From CAZXYF01 sp964644705 (GTDB taxonomy: Bacteria > Planctomycetota > Brocadiia > SM23-32), in the NCBI GenBank assembly GCA_964644705.1, contig CAZXYF010000175.1, positions 1-6,704 on the forward strand: DNA of 6,704 bases, given 5' to 3'. Positions within the stretch are counted from its first letter, which is position 1; each line of letters begins with the position of its first letter. This document shows positions 1 to 5,525 of this stretch, piece after piece. The position numbers and the translations under genes are program-made. The notes beneath the pieces were generated by a model. That model saw only the letters and a list, made by a program, of their open reading frames with translations, made no database searches and was not told the origin of the DNA.

Positions 1-118
1 CTGTTGTGTCGGACCAATGCCTGGCAATTCTGCAGAAAACGCATTTTTGAACGTTCTGGACAGCACTGGGGGTAACCCGTATTCGGTCGAGGAAGTCCGC
101 GGTCAAAAGCGCGTCAGA
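1..118. other. flank downstream of hgcB, no supported gene
   Basis: This is the stretch after the hgcB stop codon. Two of the three minus-strand frames (one containing a TTG at about 104, one an ATG at 44) run open to the window edge, and a third is open after an early stop. None has a convincing Shine-Dalgarno sequence or a recognisable motif over this short length. No terminator hairpin with a T-run is visible after hgcB, so the operon could continue beyond the window. That cannot be decided from 118 bases. Confidence 0.3.
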
Positions 119-418
119 TCAGGAACAACAGGACGTCCCATCAGCCTCGGCCGGGCAACAGTTCGGTTCCGTTCCCATCAATGCTCCTTTGACGATCGCG
201 TATGCGCATCCCACCCCGGCCTCCACATCAATAGCCTCAACGGGACAATTACGGGCACAGGCACCACATTCCATACAGGCATCGCGATCCGTTATCGTCG
301 CTTTCTCATCCACCCTGAACACGCCATGCGGACATACGATTTCGCACATGCCGCAGCCAGTACATTTTTCGGGATCCAGCTCGAGGGTGACAACATCTTT
401 GAGATATTCCAGTTTCAT
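119..418 (-). CDS. hgcB: HgcB, 2[4Fe-4S] ferredoxin of mercury methylation
   Basis: A 99-residue ferredoxin needed with HgcA for methylmercury formation; the accepted model is that it supplies electrons to reduce the HgcA corrinoid to Co(I). Two CxxCxxCxxxCP motifs are visible: C19/C22/C25/C29 and C48/C51/C54/C58, the second within the ECGAC signature typical of HgcB. A lone cysteine at C71 (VGCAYA) matches the extra conserved HgcB cysteine. The C-terminal tail has two vicinal pairs, C87-C88 and C97-C98; paired C-terminal cysteines are a family hallmark thought to bind or relay Hg(II). Length fits the family (about 95-100). The ATG at 418 has a GGAG about 8 nt upstream and lies 15 nt after the hgcA stop. 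An ordinary dicluster ferredoxin is the alternative, but the tail and the adjacent hgcA make HgcB very likely. Confidence 0.95.
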   Translation of the reverse strand: MKLEYLKDVVTLELDPEKCTGCGMCEIVCPHGVFRVDEKATITDRDACMECGACARNCPVEAIDVEAGVGCAYAIVKGALMGTEPNCCPAEADGTSCCS

Positions 419-433
419 TGCATTTCTCCGGTA

Positions 434-1549
434 TCAGACAAAAACCCACGAAACGACTCCCACAAGGCCGACGATGCATTGAACGGGCACCGCCGCCCTC
501 ATCTCCCGGCGGACGCCCGACAGCGATGTGTAGGTGGATGCGCCCGTAAAATTCATTGCATACACTGAAGACAGAACCATCACCACCAGCAACATTCCCA
601 GTCCGGTCATAATTGATGCGCCCATCCGGGAGCTGACCCAAAACATCAAACCCCCTACTCCTCCCCCCACAACGGCACCTTTAAGCGAGAACGCCCGCCC
701 GGGCACCCAGGGTAACAACGCGGGGGTCAGGAACGCCCCTGACAAAAGACCGGTCAGGCACGCTCCAAAAGTAGTGGGCAATGACGACCACGCCACGTCT
801 GGGGAATATCCTTTTCCAGTGATCCCCGCCAGCAATGCCATCAAAACGGCCAGAAGGAGGGTGTATTTTAAACCACCCTTCAGCTCCACCGGTACCAGCG
901 TCAACCGATCCCAGAGACCAAACCGCACGGCCCGCATCTGCTCATTCGCCGTCAATCCATCGTCCAGAAACTGAGGTAAATCCTCGGATCGGACCGGCCC
1001 GTAAACGACCTGGAATCCGCTTTGTTCGTTGACTCCGTGGGCTGACACGCCCGGAGCTCCAAGTTGCGGCACAATCAGCCTCCGATGCGATACGATCTCG
1101 TCCAAACGCGTCGCCTCCACCTGCCGCACGATCTCGTCCGTCCCAAACGTTCCCTCGCCAGCCGCACACCAGACGTTGATTCCGTCCGTATCGAGAACGA
1201 GAATCCAGCCGTCGTATCCGCCCAGGTCCCGTCGCAGGTAATCCAGACTGCTTTTGTAATTGCTGGTCACAAAAACAGGCGAATCCTCATCCGGTGCTCC
1301 GATGGCATACAGTCCCGTGGGAACAGCGTAATCCATACGCATGAAACCCGTCCGCACGAGAACGGCCCCGAACCAATCGCGCGCGTCCCAGGAGCTGTTC
1401 AGCCGCGGCACTTCTCCGGTGGATGTGGAGACGGTTCCGCTCACATACGATCCGTGTTCCGCCGGCGGAGAGCAACAATCCGTGCTGCCGCAGCAGTCTT
1501 CCGTCCCTTCTCGATCTTGACTCTGTGAATCGACCATATTCTCAGGCAT
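434..1549 (-). CDS. hgcA: HgcA, corrinoid methyltransferase for mercury methylation
   Basis: A 371-residue membrane-anchored corrinoid protein that, in known systems, transfers a methyl group from the folate branch of the Wood-Ljungdahl pathway to Hg(II). The soluble corrinoid domain (about residues 50-220) holds the cap-helix signature N125-V-W-C128-A-A-G131; C128 is the predicted cobalt ligand. The usual next residue is Lys, but here residue 132 is Glu (GAG at 1154-1156). About five membrane segments follow at roughly 229-244, 257-283, 291-307, 313-334 and 354-370. Between the last two is the NFTGAST-YTSLSGV motif seen in HgcA. The N-terminus carries C19-C20 and C25-C26. I chose the ATG at 1549 because GGAGGTG lies 6 nt upstream. 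The frame is open to 1639, but those 30 extra codons overlap arsR and have no such site. The start overlaps the arsR stop (ATGCCTGA), implying translational coupling. Confidence 0.95.
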   Translation of the reverse strand: MPENMVDSQSQDREGTEDCCGSTDCCSPPAEHGSYVSGTVSTSTGEVPRLNSSWDARDWFGAVLVRTGFMRMDYAVPTGLYAIGAPDEDSPVFVTSNYKSSLDYLRRDLGGYDGWILVLDTDGINVWCAAGEGTFGTDEIVRQVEATRLDEIVSHRRLIVPQLGAPGVSAHGVNEQSGFQVVYGPVRSEDLPQFLDDGLTANEQMRAVRFGLWDRLTLVPVELKGGLKYTLLLAVLMALLAGITGKGYSPDVAWSSLPTTFGACLTGLLSGAFLTPALLPWVPGRAFSLKGAVVGGGVGGLMFWVSSRMGASIMTGLGMLLVVMVLSSVYAMNFTGASTYTSLSGVRREMRAAVPVQCIVGLVGVVSWVFV

Positions 1550-1937
1550 TCTTTTCACCTCCGGCTTGATCCAACAATTCCTCGTCCAACAACCGTTCAA
1601 CGCGGGGATCGGACAACCGATAGAAGGCCATCTTACCATCGCGCCTGTACGTGATAAGCCCCAGACTGCGCAGGCGCCGAAGCTGATGGGAGACAGTCGA
1701 GAGATTCATATCCAGCGTGTTCGCAATGTCGCAAACGCATAACTCTTCCGCTTCACAGAGGCACGTGAGTATCAGAACCCGAGTTTGGTTCCCCAGGGCG
1801 GAGAAAAAATCCGTCATTTCATCCAGTTGTTCTTCCCGCGGCAGCACCGTGCGAAGCCGTTCCACAACCTTTTCGTTATAACAAAACTCGTCACAGGTGT
1901 CCTCACCGACCGATTCTGCGTCCTGTATCGCCACCAT
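1542..1937 (-). CDS. ArsR/SmtB-family metal sensor, CadC-like
   Basis: A 131-residue winged-helix repressor of the ArsR/SmtB family, which leave their operators when metal binds. The ELCVCD motif (C67, C69) is the alpha-3 metal site at the start of the helix-turn-helix; the recognition region STVSHQLRRLRSLGL and wing YRRDGKMAFYRL follow. The N-terminus has TC15-x3-C19-Y, the same arrangement as the N-terminal C7-x3-C11 of staphylococcal CadC, so a four-cysteine alpha-3N thiolate site of the CadC type is predicted. A further CLC pair lies at about residues 59-61. The second (alpha-5) zinc site looks lost: CadC D101/H103/H114 align with D110/R112/D123. The ATG at 1937 sits behind GGAAGGGAG; a GTG at 1940 is the alternative. 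Upstream of and overlapping hgcA, it is probably the operon's autoregulator. Cd, Pb, Zn and Hg are all possible ligands. Confidence 0.9.
   Translation of the reverse strand: MVAIQDAESVGEDTCDEFCYNEKVVERLRTVLPREEQLDEMTDFFSALGNQTRVLILTCLCEAEELCVCDIANTLDMNLSTVSHQLRRLRSLGLITYRRDGKMAFYRLSDPRVERLLDEELLDQAGGEKNA
1556..1562 (-). promoter_or_regulatory. ribosome binding site deciding the hgcA start
   Basis: GGAGGTG read on the minus strand, six bases before the ATG at 1549. It lies inside the last codons of arsR, so hgcA is initiated as the ribosome finishes arsR. It separates the true start from the in-frame upstream start at 1639. Confidence 0.8.
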
Positions 1938-1970
1938 CACACTCCCTTCCCTGTCACTTGGTCATTTGTG

Positions 1971-1991
1971 CAACTGTTATTATAACTCTTG
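1971..1991. promoter_or_regulatory. candidate ArsR operator palindrome over the -10 box
   Basis: The bases read CAA-N2-GTTAT-T-ATAAC-N2-TTG, an interrupted inverted repeat of 21 bases centred on 1981. Its perfect 11-base core (1976-1986) contains the -10 hexamer. ArsR-family repressors bind such short A/T-rich dyads overlapping their own promoters, so this is the best operator candidate for the regulator encoded next to it. The site differs in sequence from the operators I know for CadC. Confidence 0.5.
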
Positions 1992-2008
1992 TGCTTGCCG
2001 AGGGGCAA
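1979..2008 (-). promoter_or_regulatory. promoter of arsR-hgcA-hgcB
   Basis: On the minus strand, TTGCCC (2003-2008) and TATAAT (1979-1984) are separated by 18 bases. The start would fall near 1972, leaving a leader of roughly 30 bases before arsR. The -10 match is perfect and the -35 box matches in four of six positions. This is sigma-70 style prediction by eye. Confidence 0.6.
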
Positions 2009-2034
2009 CCATTCGCGGCAACAAAATGGTTGTC
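2004..2034. repeat. inverted repeat upstream of the arsR promoter
   Basis: CAACCAT (2006-2012) and ATGGTTG (2026-2032) are perfect inverted copies 13 bases apart; GG/TC flanks can extend the stem by a wobble and a Watson-Crick pair. GGCAAC also occurs twice in direct orientation (2004-2009, 2018-2023). It overlaps the -35 box, so it may be a second protein site. No T-run follows on either strand, so it is not an obvious terminator. Confidence 0.35.
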
Positions 2035-2218
2035 AGCCTACCAAATTTTGAGCTGTTTGAAAGCCATCCCCATTTACAAGCCGGTCAGCTACGGCACCAG
2101 AGGCACTTGGTCAGCCTTTCGCATGGTCCCTTCACACTCTTTCCCACCATTCACCTGTGGCGGGTAAATAATAGCTGGATAACGAAATTGGCCTCTCTGA
2201 TCACTCAGGGCTTTACTC
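2035..2218. other. intergenic stretch with no supported gene
   Basis: Between the divergent arsR promoter and the tRNA-Arg promoter. Frames on both strands are open here, but none has a ribosome binding site, a conserved motif or sensible composition. The long minus-strand frame crossing it (down to 2089) is only read-through from the integrase remnant via the antisense of the tRNA. I see no RNA gene or repeat in it. Confidence 0.4.
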
Positions 2219-2247
2219 TTGACGAAAACAGGCATATAAGATACTCT
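2219..2247 (+). promoter_or_regulatory. likely promoter of tRNA-Arg
   Basis: TTGACG (2219-2224) is a strong -35 box. With a 17-base spacer the -10 would be TACTCT (2242-2247), which is weak; TATAAG at 2235-2240 is better but too close. The start would be near 2254, at a small perfect hairpin (CGTCG 2254-2258, loop CATT, CGACG 2263-2267) in the tRNA 5' leader. Confidence 0.4.
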
Positions 2248-2277
2248 TAAAGGCGTCGCATTCGACGTGAAAACAGC

Positions 2278-2354
2278 GCGCCTGTAGCTCAACTGGACAG
2301 AGCGGCGGTCTACGGAACCGCAGGTTCGGGGTTCGAATCCTCGCGGGCGTACCA
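2278..2354 (+). tRNA. tRNA-Arg (anticodon ACG)
   Basis: A complete cloverleaf can be folded. The acceptor stem pairs 2278-2284 with 2344-2350 (7 pairs, two of them G-U). The D stem is GCTC/GAGC (2287-2290, 2300-2303). The anticodon stem is GCGGT/ACCGC (2305-2309, 2317-2321) with loop CTACGGA, giving anticodon ACG at 2312-2314, read as ICG for CGU/CGC/CGA arginine codons. The T stem CGGGG/CCTCG (2327-2331, 2339-2343) encloses TTCGAAT. The discriminator is A2351 and CCA is encoded (2352-2354). The 3' half is a common target of tyrosine integrases, and a broken integrase abuts it. Confidence 0.96.
2328..2354 (+). mobile_element. candidate attachment site in the tRNA-Arg 3' end
   Basis: The T-arm and acceptor end of the tRNA are the usual crossover region for tRNA-targeting tyrosine integrases. 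An integrase remnant lies immediately to the right and base composition changes further right. I found no second copy of the GGTTCGAATCC-type core within the window, so the other junction would lie beyond 6704. The exact crossover cannot be set without it. Confidence 0.4.
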
Positions 2355-2360
2355 TTTTAG

Positions 2361-2400
2361 AACCCTCAGATTGGCATTCTAAGGCTTTCTGGGGGTTTTT
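2361..2400 (+). terminator. rho-independent terminator of tRNA-Arg
   Basis: AACCCTCAGA (2361-2370) pairs with TCTGGGGGTT (2388-2397) in a 10-pair stem with one G-U pair and a 17-base loop. The stem runs into T5 (2396-2400), and a further T-rich stretch follows. It begins six bases after the tRNA CCA end. Confidence 0.75.
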
Positions 2401-3635
2401 GCTTTTAAGGACCGTTGTCCCACTTTGTTCCGCATTTGACCGGATTTGACTGTCCATTTCAGTCAAATTAGCGGTCAAGTTTTCCGTCCCCGTTGCTCTG
2501 TTTTCTTTCGTCTCTTCGTTCTCCAGAGCGGGCAACTTTGATAATGCTTCCGCACGGTTCTCCATGACCGAATGAGTGTAATACTGCATCGTGATTGATA
2601 CGTCCGAATGACGGGCCAGCTTCTTCAGTGTGTGAACCGGGGTTCCGGCGTTGGCAAGGTGTGTGAAAACGTCGTGCGCAAAGCGTGAAAGTCAACCTTC
2701 CCCTGACTGATTTTACAGGTTATCGGTTCAACGCTCTCCTGCTCGTTCCCAGTTGCTTTCAGATCCTCACGCGCCATTGGCGCTCCTCCACATGTCGAAT
2801 ACGTCCGTTTCTGGCGTCCTGAACGCCGTGTGGTCTTGCAACTTATCGGCTACCTCCGGTTGCAACGGTTGAACAACACCTTCCCCGTTTTTCGTGTTGT
2901 CACCGTCCACGTACACCGTCGGAGGGTCACCTTCAAGGTCCAAACCTTTCACCTTCAGGCTTCGTAGCTCTGACCACCTCAAACCCCTTGTTATGGCCAC
3001 CTTGTAGAGAAGTGCCCGCTGGGGGGGGGCATCCCGTGATGGTGGCCGTTGTCCCGTGTAGCCTCAATGAGACGTGAAGACTCTTCAGGAGTGAGCGCCC
3101 TTAGTTGTTCGTGTTGAACGTTCCTTTTAGATAGACGCTTTGTGGGATCCTCCGATAATCGCCCATGACGAACCATCCACCGGCAAAAGGTCTTGATTGA
3201 TCAAAGGTAGTGATTGCGCGTTTGTAATCCGCATCGGTCCCGTTCAACCTGATCATGCAACCATCCCTGTATCTTCTCGCTGTCCAGATCCCGCGGGCGA
3301 ACTGCCCCTGTCCCCTCAATGATTTTGCGAACACGGCTTGTTTTGAGTCTCACGGTCTTCTCGGTGTTACCTTTTTCCCGACAGACCTGTTTCCACTTCT
3401 CCAGGTGTTTATCAAGAGTTCGCGCCACCCGGCCCGTTCCTCACTCACCATTCCCCAATCGGCACATTTTCCGTGCGAGTTGTTCTGTTGTCCCTTTGTC
3501 GGTAGACCCGGCCATTGAATGCCGTATATCATCGGGGCCTTTGAATTCCACATACCACTTGTCTGGTTGCTTCACGTTCTCATCTGCATCTTTGTATTTG
3601 CGCTACATTTCTGCAAAGCTTTTTTTGGCTTTCAT
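2361..3635 (-). pseudogene. decayed tyrosine recombinase (integrase)
   Basis: Read from the ATG at 3635, a phage-type integrase of about 400 residues can be pieced together. It has an N-terminal arm-binding part (KWYVEFKG, then STDKGTTEQLARKM), a SAM-like core-binding domain (from about 3428, LDKHLEKWKQ) and a catalytic domain. Catalytic residues remain: Arg in GLRWSEL (2977-2979), Lys in DNTKN, HALR (His 2685-2687, Arg 2676-2678), His in LARHSD, and the nucleophile Tyr in QYYTHS (2578-2580). Lesions are TAG 3603-3605, TGA 3441-3443 and TGA 3201-3203 in one frame, then frameshifts at the G9 tract 3021-3029, near 2780 and within 2664-2672. All three stops could be transitions (TGG to TAG; CGA to TGA twice). 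The tail (RATGT motif) stays open into the antisense of the tRNA; its original end is uncertain. Sequencing error could explain some frameshifts but hardly all six lesions. Confidence 0.88.
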
Positions 3636-3660
3636 CCCGTTGGATAGATTCCATCATTTA

Positions 3661-3756
3661 CCTCGCTCCCCCGCAAGCAAAAAGCATGGGCGGCAAGCCA
3701 CCGGCGAGGGGACGAATGGCGTCCGAAACCTGTCATGAGGCGGTTCCTCAGCCGCC
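3661..3756. repeat. GC-rich patch with several short hairpins
   Basis: Within the gene-free 3636-3906 spacer, a GC-rich block sits against AT-rich DNA. It holds perfect small dyads: GGACG-N5-CGTCC (3710-3724), TGAGG-N5-CCTCA (3736-3750), and overlapping that last one GGCGG-N8-CCGCC (3739-3756), which excludes it. No T-run follows the stems, so a terminator for the methyltransferase gene is not supported. It resembles a dispersed palindromic (REP-like) element, but a single copy cannot show that. The one open frame across the spacer (3899-3654, minus) has no ribosome binding site or recognisable motif. The rest of the spacer, 3757-3906, shows nothing else. Confidence 0.3.
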
Positions 3757-3906
3757 CAGTCAAATTGTAAAATAGAGGGATGCAGCCCAAACACTTCAAA
3801 GCACATCTTGATCATCAGATTTGACAATTCCCTCGGGACAAGCATGACCACGACATCGGAATATTGTAGTGATAATAGACACAATGACAAGACTACCACA
3901 AGAGCC

Positions 3907-5508
3907 CTAAAACATACGTGTTTGGCTATGTCTTGAAAAGCTCACATCATGGGCATCCAACATAATAGACACATCTGGAATGCTTACGTTTTGCAGCTCT
4001 TTTGGCTCTACCTTATCTAAACCACCCCCGTAAGTCCGACCATGGTAAGTTATACTTCTCTGCTTCAGAGAAATCAACGTTTCAAATACCTCATCAAACA
4101 CTTTTTCACTCCAATTGTCACGTGGCCCAAATACATCTGTTCTGGGGTATAACATCAGATACACATTCGCCGCAACCGCCTCTGATTCATTCCTGTAAAA
4201 CCTTATTGACTTTCCATCTTTGGTTTTTCTGCCCATATATCCACACACAATAGGTGTCGGTTCTCTTTTTTCTTGTGCATACCATGGATCTCGCCTACTA
4301 AGTAAATAACGATTGGGGAGCCCTTGTTCTTCACCCTCACATAAATACTGGTGCAAGGGAGGATACTGCTTTTCTACTATCGCTCTTGAGATGTCGCAAT
4401 CTAATAAAACAAGTTGTGGCTCAACATCAGGAAATCCTTCTTTATCTGATTCAATAACATCGATCCCCCGCAGATGACGAGGACTGGGCAATATTGGCTT
4501 CAAAAAACATTCAGGCAGGTCACGCTCTTTCGCCTCCTCTCGATTTAATATAAAGAATCCATTAGCTCCAGTTACTAACCCCCGTTTCACTTTAAATAAT
4601 TCTCCAATAGTTAAACTTGATTCTGAATTATGCTTAGCGTGTTCTTGTTCCCATGATTCATTGCTTACCTTGGTCCATTTTTGAATCTGTTTCAGCTTCT
4701 TTATTCTTAGGTTGCATTCAAATTCTGGCTTCACTAACCCCGATCCTACTGAAAACATCACTTCATCCTCGTCCGATGGCGGATTGTTCCGAAAAAAGAT
4801 AACTGATGAAGTTACATCAGCCTCAGTAAATTGAGAATCATCCGCGCGGAATCGGTGCACACGCAAAAGGCTAACCTTTTCAGTCAGATACTTTTTGATT
4901 GTCCTACCATATCCTACATCCATAAATTCGCTTGGGATTAACCACGCTTGTATGCCTCCCTTTTGAACCCAATGGTTAGCCAAAAACAGAAAGTACCCAT
5001 ACAGCCCCATCAATCCATTTGTTCCAAAATCAAGCTGTTTTTTTACCATATTTGCAAGACGTTCTTTCTGGCATTTAGAAAGATGATGATGTCGTACATA
5101 TGGAGGATTCGTTGCCAAAAGCGTAAATTTTTTTTGCTCGGATTTCGGGGCTTTAGCACGCGTAAAATCTTGAATTTTCACTTCAAGTCCTTTGTCACTC
5201 CACAACTCCTTAGCTAACTTCCCAAGTTGCTCATCGACTTCATATCCCATTGCACATTCGGGACATGTTCCGCCAGTAACATCAAGCAGAGCAGAGTAAA
5301 ATGATCCACTGCCCAAAGCTGGCTCCAAAAACCGGGTTTCTGCACTATTTTTTTCTGAATAATGGAGAGCAATTTTTACTATTTGCTTTGCCAAAGGGAA
5401 GGAAGTAGGAAACTGACCAAAACGATTCCGCTCCGCCGAATCCATATTTGCATCATATTCCCCTTGTTTTCGTTCCCTCTCCAATTCTTTGGCCCTATAC
5501 CATTGCAT
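3907..5508 (-). CDS. Type II N6-adenine DNA methyltransferase
   Basis: A 533-residue S-adenosylmethionine-dependent methyltransferase that would protect host DNA from the adjacent endonuclease. Motifs occur in gamma-class order: motif X FGQFPTS (about 30-36), motif I FLEPALGSGSF (60-70) for cofactor binding, an acidic motif II YEVDE (about 89-93), and motif IV NPPY (134-137), the catalytic tetrapeptide of N6-adenine enzymes. Residues from about 270 to the end, including GLVTGANGFF, fit a target-recognition domain as in Eco57I/TaqI-type enzymes. The ATG at 5508 has AGGGAG six bases upstream. The frame also offers a TTG at 5514, but that codon touches the Shine-Dalgarno sequence. It lies 17 nt after the endonuclease gene and is probably co-transcribed. 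Motifs are intact, so it looks functional. A solitary methyltransferase is unlikely given its partner. Confidence 0.9.
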   Translation of the reverse strand: MQWYRAKELERERKQGEYDANMDSAERNRFGQFPTSFPLAKQIVKIALHYSEKNSAETRFLEPALGSGSFYSALLDVTGGTCPECAMGYEVDEQLGKLAKELWSDKGLEVKIQDFTRAKAPKSEQKKFTLLATNPPYVRHHHLSKCQKERLANMVKKQLDFGTNGLMGLYGYFLFLANHWVQKGGIQAWLIPSEFMDVGYGRTIKKYLTEKVSLLRVHRFRADDSQFTEADVTSSVIFFRNNPPSDEDEVMFSVGSGLVKPEFECNLRIKKLKQIQKWTKVSNESWEQEHAKHNSESSLTIGELFKVKRGLVTGANGFFILNREEAKERDLPECFLKPILPSPRHLRGIDVIESDKEGFPDVEPQLVLLDCDISRAIVEKQYPPLHQYLCEGEEQGLPNRYLLSRRDPWYAQEKREPTPIVCGYMGRKTKDGKSIRFYRNESEAVAANVYLMLYPRTDVFGPRDNWSEKVFDEVFETLISLKQRSITYHGRTYGGGLDKVEPKELQNVSIPDVSIMLDAHDVSFSRHSQTRMF

Positions 5509-5525
5509 ACACAACTCCCTCTATC

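Noticed and set aside
17..568. Plus-strand open frame of 183 codons
   Set aside because: It is antisense to hgcB and the end of hgcA, which carry clear family motifs; it has no motif of its own.
1550..1639. Longer HgcA start at 1639
   Set aside because: The extra codons overlap arsR and have no ribosome site; the ATG at 1549 has GGAGGTG six bases upstream.
1897..2250. Plus-strand open frames over the arsR promoter
   Set aside because: No ribosome site or family motif, and they cover a promoter and operator-like dyad.
2089..2589. 166-codon minus-strand protein
   Set aside because: Only its first part is the integrase C-terminus; the rest is antisense tRNA and intergenic DNA.
3201..3605. Stop-codon reassignment (TGA/TAG read as amino acids) in the integrase
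   Set aside because: The same gene also has three frameshifts, and the neighbouring genes have no internal stops and end with normal TAA, TAG and TGA codons, so decay is the simpler explanation.
3739..3756. Terminator for the methyltransferase gene
   Set aside because: The GGCGG/CCGCC stem has no T-run on either side and lies more than 150 bases past the stop codon.
3654..3899. 81-codon minus-strand frame in the spacer
   Set aside because: No ribosome site or motif, and it spans the GC-rich hairpin block.
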